Notes under the pieces: generated by a model
Database searches by the model: none
The model's input: the letters and a program-made list of their open reading frames with translations, nothing else
Told to the model about the DNA's origin: nothing
Shown: piece by piece, positions 18,698-27,869 of the stretch
How positions within the stretch are numbered: position 1 is the first letter of the stretch
How the letters are laid out: each line of letters begins with the position of its first letter
Origin: CAINVV01 sp963663675
Lineage (GTDB): Bacteria > Bacteroidota > Bacteroidia > Bacteroidales > Prolixibacteraceae
DNA length: 64,000 nt
Direction of reading: 5' to 3'
NCBI GenBank assembly: GCA_963663675.1
Contig: OY760498.1
Coordinates: forward strand, 2,976,001-3,040,000
Position numbers and translations under genes: made by a program

Positions 18698-19162
18698 TTA
18701 TTTGGTTCCTGTTGCTCTTACTCCTCTAACCGGTTTTGATGATGGAGTCCCTTTGATATCAAAAACAAAAGTGTTTCTTTCACAGGCATAGCTATTCGGA
18801 AGGATCATCAGGTTGCTATATCCCAATTGCTTAGCCACTTCATGACTTAACTGCTGGGGAGTCTTGACTTTCCAGGCTTTTACACCTTGTGCATTTGTTG
18901 CCATTTCATTGACTTCTTTGGCTAATGTAACATAAAGTTTATCCCCTTTTACTTCAGCAGTCCCGTCAATAACCTGTACATTTCCGCCCGAAGGTGCAGA
19001 TCGTAATGAAACGTCAATTACCAACTTGCAGAAACCTCTGCCTGTACAATCCATTCCGTCTCCAAAATAGATCGTGATAGTAATCTTTGCGGCTTCTGCC
19101 TCCTTTGCTTCAAGCAAGTTGATGGCAATAAACGCAACCAAAATCATCAAGAATTTTTTCAT
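18698..19162 (-). CDS. Small exported protein of unknown function
   Basis: 154 residues beginning with a clear signal peptide (MKKFLMILVAFIAINLL) and an alanine-rich cleavage region (EAEAAK). The mature part has three cysteines, two close together (MDCTGRGFCK) and one near the C-terminus (SYACERN), that could form a disulphide and leave one free. I recognise no family. A TACATTTG promoter element sits 29 bases upstream. The DUF3078-like gene follows 95 bases later in the same direction; co-transcription is possible. Confidence 0.75.
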   Translation of the reverse strand: MKKFLMILVAFIAINLLEAKEAEAAKITITIYFGDGMDCTGRGFCKLVIDVSLRSAPSGGNVQVIDGTAEVKGDKLYVTLAKEVNEMATNAQGVKAWKVKTPQQLSHEVAKQLGYSNLMILPNSYACERNTFVFDIKGTPSSKPVRGVRATGTK

Positions 19163-19191
19163 ATTAATTAGGATTAAATAAAAATAATATT

Positions 19192-19199
19192 CAAATGTA
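19192..19199 (-). promoter_or_regulatory. TAnnTTTG -7 element, small exported protein
   Basis: TACATTTG on the minus strand, 29 bases before the start of the 154-residue exported protein. Confidence 0.55.
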
Positions 19200-19370
19200 A
19201 TGTTATTTTTATTTATACCAAATTAATTTTAGCATATTGACTGACTAAATTTTTACATGTTTAGATATAAATCAACTTGTAAATAAGTGGTTGGAATATA
19301 TTAAAAACAATTTGCGACGACCACCATATGTTAATTACATACAAATCAGATTGGCAACATGCCTAAAAAC

Positions 19371-19401
19371 AAAAGCCTGATTTCCGTAAGAAAATCAGGC
19401 T
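19371..19401 (-). terminator. Intrinsic terminator of cysteine synthase gene
   Basis: A 10-bp perfect stem (19374-19383 with 19392-19401) and 8-base loop, followed on the minus strand by TTTTGTTTTT. It lies 38 bases after the cysteine synthase stop. Confidence 0.9.
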
Positions 19402-19439
19402 CGAAATACTGAACCGTTTGATTCTGATGAGAAATTGGC

Positions 19440-20351
19440 TTAAAACAGCCCTTCAATGGAAAGATATTTCTCCCCACTGTCGTAAACAAACGTCAAAACA
19501 GTAGATCCTACAGGTATTTCAGGCAGTTTTTTGGCGACGGCAGCCAGTGAAGCTCCTGAAGAAATTCCCACGAACAAGCCTTCCTGAACAGCTGCCCTTT
19601 TGGTGTAATCAAAAGCTTCAGCTTTTTCAACCTGGATGACACCATCGAGCAGGTCAACATGCAGATTTGCAGGTATAAACCCGGCTCCGATTCCCTGGAT
19701 GGGGTGTGGACCCGGAGCTCCGCCGCTGATTACAGGCGACAACTGTGGCTCCACCGCGAACACCTTTATATTGGGAAAATGCCTTTTCAATACATTCGCA
19801 ACCCCGGTAATATGCCCTCCTGTACCCACTCCGGTAATCAGGTAATCAATGCCTTCCGGAAAATCCGCCACAATTTCAGCAGCGGTTGTATTTTCATGGG
19901 CTGAAATATTGGAGGGATTATCAAATTGCATAGGAATCCAGGAATCCCTGATCTGCCCGGCAAGCTCACGTGCTTTGGCTATTGCGCCTTTCATCCCTAA
20001 CTCCCTGGGTGTAAGCTCAAGCTCAGCACCATAAGCAGTGAGGATACTGCGGCGTTCCACGGACATTGAATCAGGCATCGTTAAAATCAGCCGGTACCCC
20101 TTGACAGCGGCAACAAGTGCCAGCCCGATACCCGTGTTCCCCGAAGTCGGTTCAATGATTACACTCCCTTTTTTCAGCAAACCGCTTTTTTCGGCATCTT
20201 CAACCATAGTTAAAGCAATCCTGTCTTTGATACTGCCTCCCGGGTTTGCCTTTTCCAGCTTGGCATAAACGGTATGGTTCCCGCCAAAAAGTTTGTTGAT
20301 ACGAACATGAGGTGTCCCGCCAATGGTTTGTAAAATATTGTCTGCTTTCAT
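19440..20351 (-). CDS. cysK: Cysteine synthase (O-acetylserine sulfhydrylase), PLP enzyme
   Basis: Makes L-cysteine from O-acetylserine and sulfide. 303 residues, the usual length. The PLP lysine lies in NPGGSIKDRIA (about residue 42), the phosphate-binding loop near the N-terminus in PTSGNTGIG, the substrate loop in GVGTGGHITG, and the C-terminal PLP-ring contact in GISSGASLAA. CysK and CysM cannot be told apart with certainty here. The unit is monocistronic with its own terminator. A perfect palindrome TTAGAATGATTCTAA lies about 170 bases upstream. Confidence 0.93.
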   Translation of the reverse strand: MKADNILQTIGGTPHVRINKLFGGNHTVYAKLEKANPGGSIKDRIALTMVEDAEKSGLLKKGSVIIEPTSGNTGIGLALVAAVKGYRLILTMPDSMSVERRSILTAYGAELELTPRELGMKGAIAKARELAGQIRDSWIPMQFDNPSNISAHENTTAAEIVADFPEGIDYLITGVGTGGHITGVANVLKRHFPNIKVFAVEPQLSPVISGGAPGPHPIQGIGAGFIPANLHVDLLDGVIQVEKAEAFDYTKRAAVQEGLFVGISSGASLAAVAKKLPEIPVGSTVLTFVYDSGEKYLSIEGLF

Positions 20352-20523
20352 GGTATGTTGATTTATTATTTATTGATCCAAATATCAGATAACTTTTTTC
20401 AAAGTGAAATACCTGAATCAGGGTATATTCACAGCATATTGTAATACGAGCGTTAAGCAAAATAATTACAGTGTCTTAAGTGCAGTTTAAGGAAAAAGGA
20501 ATCTAAATTGTGACAGACACTAA

Positions 20524-20538
20524 TTAGAATGATTCTAA
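20524..20538. promoter_or_regulatory. Fur/PerR-like 7-1-7 palindrome
   Basis: Perfect 15-base palindrome TTAGAAT-G-ATTCTAA between the mnmA stop and the cysteine synthase gene. The 7-1-7 layout resembles Fur-family operators. Similar imperfect copies occur upstream of the ChaN-like and ferredoxin genes. Confidence 0.35.
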
Positions 20539-20561
20539 AATAAAACTATTAGCCGGATAAT

Positions 20562-21743
20562 CTAAGCAATGACCCCTGAACCAACGAGTTCGTCGCCATC
20601 ATAAAATGCGGCAAACTGACCTGAGGTAACGCCCCTTTGATCTAATTCGAAAAGGAGATAGGCGCCATTTTCTTCCACAAACATCGTGGCTTTTTCCAAA
20701 GGCTGCCTGTATCTAATTCTTACCAGGAAACTGCACGAATCACCTGCTTTCAAGGCACGGTCTGTTCTTATCCAGTGCAGATCATCCTTCGCAATAAAAA
20801 GGCCGGGACGAAACAGACCAGGATGTTCTTTCCCTTCCCCTACATAAACAATATTTTTTGCAACATCAATGGCAAGAACAAACAAAGGTTCGGTAAATCC
20901 ACCAATATTCAACCCTTTTCGTTGCCCTACTGTATAATAATGGGCGCCATTGTGTTCACCAATGATTTTACCATTCCATGGTTTAAATGGAAATGGGGTA
21001 GTAAGTTTTGGTAAGTTTTCACGACTTCGGTCTGTGATTTTCTTTTTAGAAGAAAACTCACCTGGGATAAGTATCACGTTTCCCCTTTTGGGTTCCAGCT
21101 TTTGCTGAAGGAACACGGGGAGGTCAACTTTCCCTACAAAACAAATCCCCTGTGAATCTTTGCGTTCGGCAGTTACTAAACCCTGCTCACGGGCAATCCT
21201 GCGGACTTCTGGTTTGAGAAGATGGCCAACCGGGAAAAGGGATTTGGACAACTGGTATTGATTCAGCTGGCAAAGAAAATAGCTCTGGTCCTTGTTAGGA
21301 TCCAGTCCTTCAAGGAGACGGTAAGTCTTTACTCCTTCTGATTCAACAACATCTCTTCGGCAATAATGACCTGTGGCCACATAATCGGCTCCAAATTCCA
21401 ACGCTTTCCGAAGAAAGATATCGAATTTGATCTCCCGGTTGCACAAAACATCCGGGTTGGGGGTTCTCCCCTTTTCATATTCAGAGAACATGTAATCCAC
21501 CACCTTGCTGCGGTAGTAATCAGAAAGGTCCACAATATGAAAGGGAATATTTAGCTTTTTCGCGGTCATTTCAGCGAAAATTACATCATCTTCCCAAGTG
21601 CAGCCGGAGGTAAGCGTTCCGGTTGACTCTTTCCAGTTGATCATGAACAAGGCAAAAACATCGTATCCCTGCTCTTTAAGCAGGTATGCCGCCACACTCG
21701 AATCAACTCCGCCCGAAAGGCCGATGCAAACTTTCTCTTTCAT
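20562..21743 (-). CDS. mnmA: tRNA-specific 2-thiouridylase
   Basis: Adds sulfur to C2 of the wobble uridine in tRNA-Lys, -Glu and -Gln. 393 residues, slightly longer than the E. coli protein. An N-terminal PP-loop ATP pyrophosphatase motif (GLSGGVDSSVAAYLL) is followed by the first catalytic Cys in NPDVLCNREIKF, the second in GICFVGK, and the C-terminal beta-barrel with YYTVGQRKGLNIGG and the final TSGQFAAFYDGDELVGSGVI. Divergent from hydE; the 80-base intergenic region holds promoter elements for both. Confidence 0.96.
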   Translation of the reverse strand: MKEKVCIGLSGGVDSSVAAYLLKEQGYDVFALFMINWKESTGTLTSGCTWEDDVIFAEMTAKKLNIPFHIVDLSDYYRSKVVDYMFSEYEKGRTPNPDVLCNREIKFDIFLRKALEFGADYVATGHYCRRDVVESEGVKTYRLLEGLDPNKDQSYFLCQLNQYQLSKSLFPVGHLLKPEVRRIAREQGLVTAERKDSQGICFVGKVDLPVFLQQKLEPKRGNVILIPGEFSSKKKITDRSRENLPKLTTPFPFKPWNGKIIGEHNGAHYYTVGQRKGLNIGGFTEPLFVLAIDVAKNIVYVGEGKEHPGLFRPGLFIAKDDLHWIRTDRALKAGDSCSFLVRIRYRQPLEKATMFVEENGAYLLFELDQRGVTSGQFAAFYDGDELVGSGVIA

Positions 21744-21764
21744 CCTCTGTTATACATTTCGATG

Positions 21765-21772
21765 CAAAAATA
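21765..21772 (-). promoter_or_regulatory. TAnnTTTG -7 element with -33 TTTG, mnmA
   Basis: TATTTTTG on the minus strand, 21 bases before the mnmA start. A TTTTG lies 21 bases further upstream, which fits the Bacteroidota -33/-7 arrangement. Confidence 0.6.
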
Positions 21773-21811
21773 ACGCTTTTCAATGCAATTCGACAAAACA
21801 GACAAATGTGG

Positions 21812-21819
21812 TATCTTTG
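21812..21819 (+). promoter_or_regulatory. TAnnTTTG -7 element, hydE (leaderless)
   Basis: TATCTTTG ends 4 bases before the hydE ATG. If transcription starts at the usual distance, the mRNA would begin at or next to the start codon. Confidence 0.6.
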
Positions 21820-21823
21820 TACT

Positions 21824-22909
21824 ATGCCAACAGTCAAGGAAATCATCGACAACAAGCTGTTTACAAGGGAAAACCTGGTCACATTGCTTAATGCATCCGG
21901 GACCGACGGCCTGTACATTTTACATAAAGCAGGTGATGTAAAAGAACAAACTATCGGGAAGAAAGTATATTTCCGGGGTTTGATAGAGATGTCGAATGTC
22001 TGCGAAAAAGATTGCCTTTATTGCGGAATACGAAAATCCAACGAATCAGTAAGCAGGTACAACATGACCGATACCGAGGTTTTGGAGGCAGCTGCCTTCG
22101 CCTTCCGGGAAAACTATGGTTCTATTGTCATACAATCAGGTGAAGTTACCAATGAAATCTTTGTGGCACGGATCGAAAGCCTGCTGAAGCAGATTAAATC
22201 ACTGAGCTACAACAAATTGGGCATCACCCTCTCATTGGGAGAACAGAGTGAACCGGTTTACAGAAGATGGTTCGGAGCCGGAGCACACCGTTATCTTCTT
22301 CGCATTGAAAGCAGTAATTCGGAACTATATAAAAAGCTTCATCCTGCAGATGGTCAGCACCTGTATGAGAACCGGCTTAACGCCCTTAAAAACTTAAAAC
22401 TCATTGGTTACCAGGCCGGAACAGGGGTAATGATAGGCACACCCTTTCAAACCATGGAAGATTTGGCCGGTGATCTGCTTTTTTTCAGGGATTTTGATAT
22501 AGATATGGTGGGCATGGGACCATTCATCGAACACGATGACACTCCACTAATGCATCAGTCCGCTGATCTGCTGCCACTTGCAGAACGCTTTAACTTGTCC
22601 CTGAAAATGGTTGCCATCCTTAGGCTGATGATGCCTGATATCAATATTGCTGCCACAACTGCATTACAGTCGATAGACCCCCTGGGGAGGGAAAAAGCCG
22701 TAAAAGCCGGCGCCAATATCATCATGCCAAACATTACTCCCGGTAAATACAGGGGTGAATACCGCCTGTACAACAACAAGCCCTGCATGGACGAGGAACC
22801 TGATCAGTGTTCAGGATGCCTGGATGCGCGCATCTACCTGGCAGATGGTGAAATTGGCTATGGTGAATGGGGCGACTCACTGCATCACAAAAAGAATAAA
22901 ATTATCTGA
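21824..22909 (+). CDS. hydE: [FeFe]-hydrogenase maturase-type radical SAM protein HydE
   Basis: A 361-residue radical SAM enzyme. The 4Fe-4S cysteines C60, C64 and C67 form CX3CX2C (CEKDCLYC) after the HydE-typical lead-in MSNVC. Family features further on include SLGEQSEPVYRRWFGAGAHR, the substrate region IESSNSELYKKLHP and GMGPFIEHDDTPL. Three more cysteines near the C-terminus (CMDEEPDQCSGC) may hold the accessory cluster. HydE helps build the dithiolate bridge and diiron unit of the H-cluster. The start at 21824 is chosen because an upstream extension would overlap mnmA and the promoter. No hydF, hydG or hydrogenase gene lies in the window. The stop codon abuts that of the convergent phosphoesterase. 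Confidence 0.85.
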   Translation: MPTVKEIIDNKLFTRENLVTLLNASGTDGLYILHKAGDVKEQTIGKKVYFRGLIEMSNVCEKDCLYCGIRKSNESVSRYNMTDTEVLEAAAFAFRENYGSIVIQSGEVTNEIFVARIESLLKQIKSLSYNKLGITLSLGEQSEPVYRRWFGAGAHRYLLRIESSNSELYKKLHPADGQHLYENRLNALKNLKLIGYQAGTGVMIGTPFQTMEDLAGDLLFFRDFDIDMVGMGPFIEHDDTPLMHQSADLLPLAERFNLSLKMVAILRLMMPDINIAATTALQSIDPLGREKAVKAGANIIMPNITPGKYRGEYRLYNNKPCMDEEPDQCSGCLDARIYLADGEIGYGEWGDSLHHKKNKII

Positions 22910-23905
22910 TTATTGCTTTTTCTTTTCCTGTTCCGCAAACGACTCCGGATAATTGCACCGGTAAACAATTTTGCCGCCTTTCTCATGAATCCAGGTGTCA
23001 AATGTCCGCTTGCCTTCTTTCAAAACAATGACCCTGGCTCCGTCAGGAAGTTCACCATAGGCATTTTCACCACCCGAACATCTGCCATAGGCCAGTGCGA
23101 TATTGTGAGAAACCCCTATATAGTCGTTGACATGGTCATGCCCAACAAATGTACCCATCACATCGTTGCATTCAACCATTGCTGTAAACATTCCCGCGTT
23201 GACATCAGGACAGCATACCTTTTCATTTTTCACCCCTATACGATTTCCCGGATTGTCATCCCAGGCATTGTTGTACTCAGTCAAAGGAATATGGAAAAAA
23301 GCGATTGAGGGCACTGGCTGACCGTTAGCTCTTCGTGCAAAGGCAGCGCTGGTTTCTCGGTACCAGGCAATCTGGTCAAATCCAAACCAGTCGTAGCCAT
23401 CTACCCTATCCTTCATCTTGCTGGAAGAATTGGAATCCAATCCATAGATAACAGCTTTGGGTTTTTTATTCTCTCCCAGAACCGGAAGCACAAAATTGGA
23501 AGCTCCCTTGATTCCGGATTTTCCGGTTGTCAGACAGTTCGGTAATTTTTTCAGTATTTCAACGATCTCAGCTCCTGAACTGCCATATTCCTCGTCGTGA
23601 TTACCCAAAACAACAGCCCATTTCACGTTGAGTGATGCAAAAAGATTCTCCAACCGAACGTAAACTTCCTTTGGTCCTTCCTTAACAACAACATCCCCGG
23701 AAAACATCACAAGGTCAGGCTGCTCACCCAGCACAATCTCCTTTATCAGATCAAAGACCGGATCATTGGGTCCATTCTCATAATCAATATGCGTATCAGT
23801 AAACTGAACAATTTTAAATTCACCTTTGTTAAAATGTAGGTCTTTGGCAGATAATGAATTGGAAATTCCAAAACTTATCAGAAATAATAAAATTAGTCGA
23901 TTCAT
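22910..23905 (-). CDS. Exported calcineurin-like metallophosphoesterase
   Basis: A 331-residue exported phosphohydrolase. Signal peptide MNRLILLFLISFGISNSLSA, then the dimetal motifs in order: FTDTHID, FSGDVV, LGNHDEE, a His in FFHIPLTEY, and VGHDHVND. It resembles the Dcr2/purple-acid-phosphatase-like branch found widely in Bacteroidota. Substrate unknown; periplasmic location inferred from the signal. Its stop codon touches that of hydE with no bases between. A 7-bp repeat array lies just upstream, between this gene and the GNAT gene. Confidence 0.88.
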   Translation of the reverse strand: MNRLILLFLISFGISNSLSAKDLHFNKGEFKIVQFTDTHIDYENGPNDPVFDLIKEIVLGEQPDLVMFSGDVVVKEGPKEVYVRLENLFASLNVKWAVVLGNHDEEYGSSGAEIVEILKKLPNCLTTGKSGIKGASNFVLPVLGENKKPKAVIYGLDSNSSSKMKDRVDGYDWFGFDQIAWYRETSAAFARRANGQPVPSIAFFHIPLTEYNNAWDDNPGNRIGVKNEKVCCPDVNAGMFTAMVECNDVMGTFVGHDHVNDYIGVSHNIALAYGRCSGGENAYGELPDGARVIVLKEGKRTFDTWIHEKGGKIVYRCNYPESFAEQEKKKQ

Positions 23906-23932
23906 GAAATGAAATAATAGTAATTAATAGTT

Positions 23933-23980
23933 ATAAGACATAAGACATAAGACATAAGACATAAGATATGAGACATGAGT
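23933..23980 (-). repeat. Heptamer tandem array, unit TTATGTC (minus strand)
   Basis: About seven units with a strict 7-bp period. On the plus strand: ATAAGAC four times, then ATAAGAT, ATGAGAC and ATGAGT. It begins 2 bases after the GNAT stop codon on the coding strand. Confidence 0.95.
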
Positions 23981-23982
23981 GA

Positions 23983-24513
23983 TTATGTGAGGTAATAGAC
24001 TTGGGAATGGAATTCACGTATGCAGTCATTGAGTATTTCACGGTTCCATCCGGCTTTATCAGAATAAAGCATCATGGGCAGAAGTAACTCACCCTCGCGA
24101 TAAGGGGGTTGATAATAATCAATGTCAAACGGAATAAACCCGGCCCGGGAATAAAAGTCAACTCTTTTTTTGCTTGCCATATCAAATGGTATTTCCACCT
24201 CAAGCAAGATTGGAAATCCCTCATTCTGAAGCAGACTCAGTACCTGGCTCCCGATTCCGGCTCCCCGCTTACCTGGCATGACTGCAAGGTGTTCGATGTA
24301 AAGATACCTTTCGAATTTCCAGTAAACTACCATTCCCACCAACTCATCAACAGTCAAAACAGCGCAAAAGTGCATTTTTGCAACATTCAGCATGAACGAT
24401 AAGGACGAAGGATCCCGTCGTTCTTCTTTTGGAAAAGAATCAAGATAAAGTTTCAGGATATCGTCAAAGTACCTTTGATCATCTGTCTGAATCCTTTCAA
24501 GTCTGACAATCAT
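23983..24513 (-). CDS. GNAT-family N-acetyltransferase
   Basis: A 176-residue acyl-CoA N-acyltransferase. The acetyl-CoA pyrophosphate-binding motif A is visible as LAVMPGKRGAGIGSQVL (about residues 77-93), preceded by strand ERYLYIEH and followed by LLEVEIPF and the conserved region SRAGFIPFD. The substrate cannot be predicted. The N-terminus (SFPKEERRDPSSL) is typical of a small Bacteroidota subgroup. A heptamer tandem array starts 2 bases after its stop codon. Confidence 0.85.
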   Translation of the reverse strand: MIVRLERIQTDDQRYFDDILKLYLDSFPKEERRDPSSLSFMLNVAKMHFCAVLTVDELVGMVVYWKFERYLYIEHLAVMPGKRGAGIGSQVLSLLQNEGFPILLEVEIPFDMASKKRVDFYSRAGFIPFDIDYYQPPYREGELLLPMMLYSDKAGWNREILNDCIREFHSQVYYLT

Positions 24514-24573
24514 AATGTTGAATAATTCACTGCAGGTAATTCATTAATATTTCCCAGTCCAGGCAAACTGAAA

Positions 24574-25437
24574 CTAAAGGCGGTAACTCTTGCTCATGGA
24601 TGATGGTGTGACCAGTATAAAATCTCCCAGTTCCTCATTTTCTTTCAGGAGATCGTCAATTGAATCCTGCTCGGTTGATCCGATGGTCAAAATTTTGATT
24701 CCGGGCCTGGCCTGTTTGAGATACCAGGCTATAGCTGAATGATTGTCGCTGTGATAAGAGCCATTGTAATGGATGAAAGTTTGTCCGGCAGAAAGATTTT
24801 TAAGTATGAAATAAGCCATGGTAGCATCTTTGATGGCCTGGGATTTAGGTAGATTCTCTCCTCCATGGCCCTTGGCAGCAGCAAAAATATCCTGGTAGCA
24901 CTTCAGAGTTTTATCGTAGGCAACAGGCAGCGGCGCGATCCATCTTTTGGCTTCAGGTTCAATACTGTCAAGTTTTCCAAATCCCCCGGAATAAACCATG
25001 TTGGCATATCGTCTCGGCACATTTGCCGCAATAAAGGGGATCTTGTTCTTTTTGGCAAAATCAAGCAGAGGTTTATAATCGGTTGGGAAATTGGTCCACA
25101 GTTTGCATTCATCCTTGAAAGTCTTTTCGGAAATGGAGCCTGACAAGTATTCATTTACGACAATCTGATCATCTGCCTCGAACATTTCTGCTCCCATCAC
25201 AAGTTTTTCCTTTTTGGCATCGTACAATTCCCTGGTCAGCTCCTGTTCAAGCCAATGGTCAATAGGATTATCGTGTTGCTCACCAAACAGAACGACATCA
25301 GCCTCTTTAGCTTGTTCAAGCATTTTGGAATAATGACATTCTTTGCCTTTCATGTCAAAAATCATATAGGCGTTTTTATCACTTTTGAAGGCAAACAATG
25401 TAAGTGACATTGTCAGAATTAAAAGAATATTTCGCAT
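24574..25437 (-). CDS. ChaN-like (DUF399) exported haem-binding-type protein
   Basis: A 287-residue exported protein of the ChaN/DUF399 family; the Campylobacter member is an iron-regulated lipoprotein that binds paired haems. Signal peptide MRNILLILTMSLTLFAF lacks a lipobox Cys, so it is probably soluble in the periplasm. Family motifs: VVLFGEQHDNPIDH near residue 50, LVMGAEMF, then IPFIAANVPRRYANMV and the C-terminal HYNGSYHSDNHSAIAWYL. Its promoter element TATATTTG lies 24 bases upstream and a Fur-like palindrome is 51 bases beyond that, suggesting iron control. Confidence 0.82.
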   Translation of the reverse strand: MRNILLILTMSLTLFAFKSDKNAYMIFDMKGKECHYSKMLEQAKEADVVLFGEQHDNPIDHWLEQELTRELYDAKKEKLVMGAEMFEADDQIVVNEYLSGSISEKTFKDECKLWTNFPTDYKPLLDFAKKNKIPFIAANVPRRYANMVYSGGFGKLDSIEPEAKRWIAPLPVAYDKTLKCYQDIFAAAKGHGGENLPKSQAIKDATMAYFILKNLSAGQTFIHYNGSYHSDNHSAIAWYLKQARPGIKILTIGSTEQDSIDDLLKENEELGDFILVTPSSMSKSYRL

Positions 25438-25461
25438 AAGTTCCGGGAGTTAATTGATCGT

Positions 25462-25469
25462 CAAATATA
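25462..25469 (-). promoter_or_regulatory. TAnnTTTG -7 element, ChaN-like gene
   Basis: TATATTTG on the minus strand, 24 bases before the start. Confidence 0.55.
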
Positions 25470-25520
25470 TCTAATTGCCGTAATATTTAAAGCATGCGGA
25501 TTTTTGATCGTTCAGCGGAT

Positions 25521-25535
25521 TTATTATCATTCTAA
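25521..25535. promoter_or_regulatory. Fur-like imperfect palindrome upstream of ChaN-like gene
   Basis: On the minus strand TTAGAATGATAATAA, containing the AATGATAAT core of Fur boxes. 51 bases separate it from the -7 element, which is further than a normal repressor site. Confidence 0.3.
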
Positions 25536-25706
25536 ATTGATCAGCTGATTACCTGCACAACAATTTAAATATAAAGGCATACAAAAAAATAGGTAAAAAG
25601 ATAGTTGCAGTACGGCAGCTAAAAACATAACTATTTATATCTTCGCTGAACTGTTATGTTCATTTAAAAAAAAATTAACATATTTTCTGACCAATATCAT
25701 CCATTC

Positions 25707-27869
25707 ATGATTTCTTTTTTCCAGCGATTGTTTAAAAGAAGTACCGTTGAAAATCGACTGTTGCTGACTTTGTTGCCTGTGATCATCATCATGATCGTTC
25801 TTGACAATTTTATCAACAGATGGCTGCTTAATGAGAACTTGGACGCATTGATGATAACCACTGTCAAGATTATCCTTGCAATTCCAATAATCTGGTATGT
25901 TATATTTTCCCTGTCAAAAATCCTGGATCACAAGCTGTCAAACACACGCAAAGCCCTAGAAATAAGTGAATTACGTTTTCGCACTATCTTTGAGAACAAT
26001 TCATCTGCCATCATGATCATCGAGACAGATAATAGCATCTCCATGGTGAATGATGCCTATACAAAGATGACCGGATTTACCCAGGAAGATGTTCTCGGCA
26101 AAAGCTGGACAAGAGTTGTCCCTGAATCTGAACTGGCTCGCCTGCAGGAATATAACCGGCTAAGGCTCCAGCAATCCACGCGCATTCCAAACGTTTATGA
26201 ATTCAGGTTCAAAAAGAAAAACGGGGAGGTCAGAGTCGGATTAATGTCCGTTTTTTTCGACAATTTGTTAAACCAGATTGTTATTTCCATCACAGACATT
26301 ACCAGGAGAAAGGAAATAGAAATATCCCTTAAAGAAAGCGAGGAAAGGTACAGGAAACTCGTTGAACTACAGGGGGAAGGACTGGTTATTGTGGACAGGG
26401 ATGAACGTTTCATATTCACCAATCCCGCAGCGGACCGCATCATGGGTGTACCCGTCGGAAGTCTGGCAGGCAGAAGAATTGATGAATTTGTAAATGAGGA
26501 AACTTTTGCACATATACAAAAAGAAACGGTGGTCAGAGCCGACGGTAACCAGAGTTCCTATGAGATGGACATTGTCAGGCCAGACGGCGAAAAGAGGGTT
26601 TTATTTGTAACAGCCACACCGAATTTCAATGCTGAAGGCGAATTTGAATCCAGTATTGGAATATTTGTGGATATCACTGACCGCAAGAATATTGAGAAGG
26701 AATTAAAAAAGAATGAAGGTAAGCTTAAGGCAATCAACACAACTAAAGACAAACTGTTTTCCATCATCGCCCACGACCTGAGGGGTCCTGTTGGCACTTC
26801 AGCCGATCTGCTCGAAGTGATGATAGAAAATCATGAAAATTTCAGTCAGGAAGAGCAGCTTAAGCTGCTTGAAATTCTGAAGAATTCTGCTAATTCAACC
26901 TACAACTTACTGGAGACACTGTTAAGCTGGTCCATCGTGCAGACCGGTGATATTATTTCCAAACCTGAATTATTCAATCTGTCAAATTGCATTGATTCTA
27001 TTGTTAAGTATATGGTTCCCACGGCTTTTTCAAAAAATATTACACTTTTGTTTGAGCCGGCAGATCAGATTTTTACCTATGCCGATCAGAACATGATTCA
27101 GACAGTTTTTCGCAACCTGATAGGCAACGCTATTAAATATACTTTCAGGGGCGGCATCGTTGAAGTTAAAACCATTATTCACGAAAACAGGACAGAAGTC
27201 CAGGTTATCGACAATGGCGTCGGCATGGATGAAGAAACCAGGAAGAATCTATTTACCCTCGACAAGAAAAATTCAAAATACGGGACAGAGAATGAAAAAG
27301 GTACAGGCCTTGGACTGATCCTTGTCAAAGAATTCATTGAGAAACACGGAGGTCAAATCAGGGTAGAAAGTGAACCAGGGAAAGGCAGCAACTTTATTTT
27401 TGATATTCCCAAAATTCAAGCCGGGGAAAAGTCTGAAATTAAAACTATCGTTGAAGATATACATGAACCAGGAAAATTCGAAGGCGAATTAATTCTCATT
27501 GTTGAAGACGATCAGATCAATTACCAGGTAATGGCCTCCATACTTTCCAGTGTTAACCTCAAATATGAATGGGCACAAAATGGCAAAATGGCGGTGGATA
27601 TGTTTCTGAAAAACAATTATCGCCTGATATTAATGGATATTCAGCTTCCTGAAATGAACGGCTGGGATGCCACCATGAAGATAAGAGCGAATGATTCTGA
27701 AATACCGATCATTGCTGTAACAGCTTATGCTTCTGATCCAACCAGGAAAAAAAGCATGGAAGCCGGTTGCAATGATTTCATTACCAAACCTATCAACAAG
27801 GGCAAACTGCTGCAACTGATAGAAAAATATCTTCAAAAAAGCAGGACAGGTACCATTCTCTACGAGTAA
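25707..27869 (+). CDS. Hybrid sensor histidine kinase (TM-PAS-PAS-HisKA-HATPase-REC)
   Basis: A 720-residue two-component hybrid kinase. Two membrane helices lie at about 18-35 and 47-70 with almost no periplasmic loop, so sensing is probably cytoplasmic or within the membrane. PAS1 spans about 90-200 and PAS2 about 212-330. HisKA has the H-box IIAHDLRGP with His356; the HATPase domain follows with N-box RNLIGNAIKY and GTGLGL. The REC domain starts at about 590 (LILIVEDDQ) with phospho-acceptor Asp644 in LILMDIQLPEMNG and Lys in TKPINK. Having REC on the same chain implies a phosphorelay or kinase autoregulation. No response regulator with an output domain lies nearby. Confidence 0.95.
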   Translation: MISFFQRLFKRSTVENRLLLTLLPVIIIMIVLDNFINRWLLNENLDALMITTVKIILAIPIIWYVIFSLSKILDHKLSNTRKALEISELRFRTIFENNSSAIMIIETDNSISMVNDAYTKMTGFTQEDVLGKSWTRVVPESELARLQEYNRLRLQQSTRIPNVYEFRFKKKNGEVRVGLMSVFFDNLLNQIVISITDITRRKEIEISLKESEERYRKLVELQGEGLVIVDRDERFIFTNPAADRIMGVPVGSLAGRRIDEFVNEETFAHIQKETVVRADGNQSSYEMDIVRPDGEKRVLFVTATPNFNAEGEFESSIGIFVDITDRKNIEKELKKNEGKLKAINTTKDKLFSIIAHDLRGPVGTSADLLEVMIENHENFSQEEQLKLLEILKNSANSTYNLLETLLSWSIVQTGDIISKPELFNLSNCIDSIVKYMVPTAFSKNITLLFEPADQIFTYADQNMIQTVFRNLIGNAIKYTFRGGIVEVKTIIHENRTEVQVIDNGVGMDEETRKNLFTLDKKNSKYGTENEKGTGLGLILVKEFIEKHGGQIRVESEPGKGSNFIFDIPKIQAGEKSEIKTIVEDIHEPGKFEGELILIVEDDQINYQVMASILSSVNLKYEWAQNGKMAVDMFLKNNYRLILMDIQLPEMNGWDATMKIRANDSEIPIIAVTAYASDPTRKKSMEAGCNDFITKPINKGKLLQLIEKYLQKSRTGTILYE

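Noticed and set aside
21686..21823. A 46-residue N-terminal extension of hydE
   Set aside because: It would overlap the mnmA start and both promoter elements; the family's N-terminus fits the ATG at 21824.
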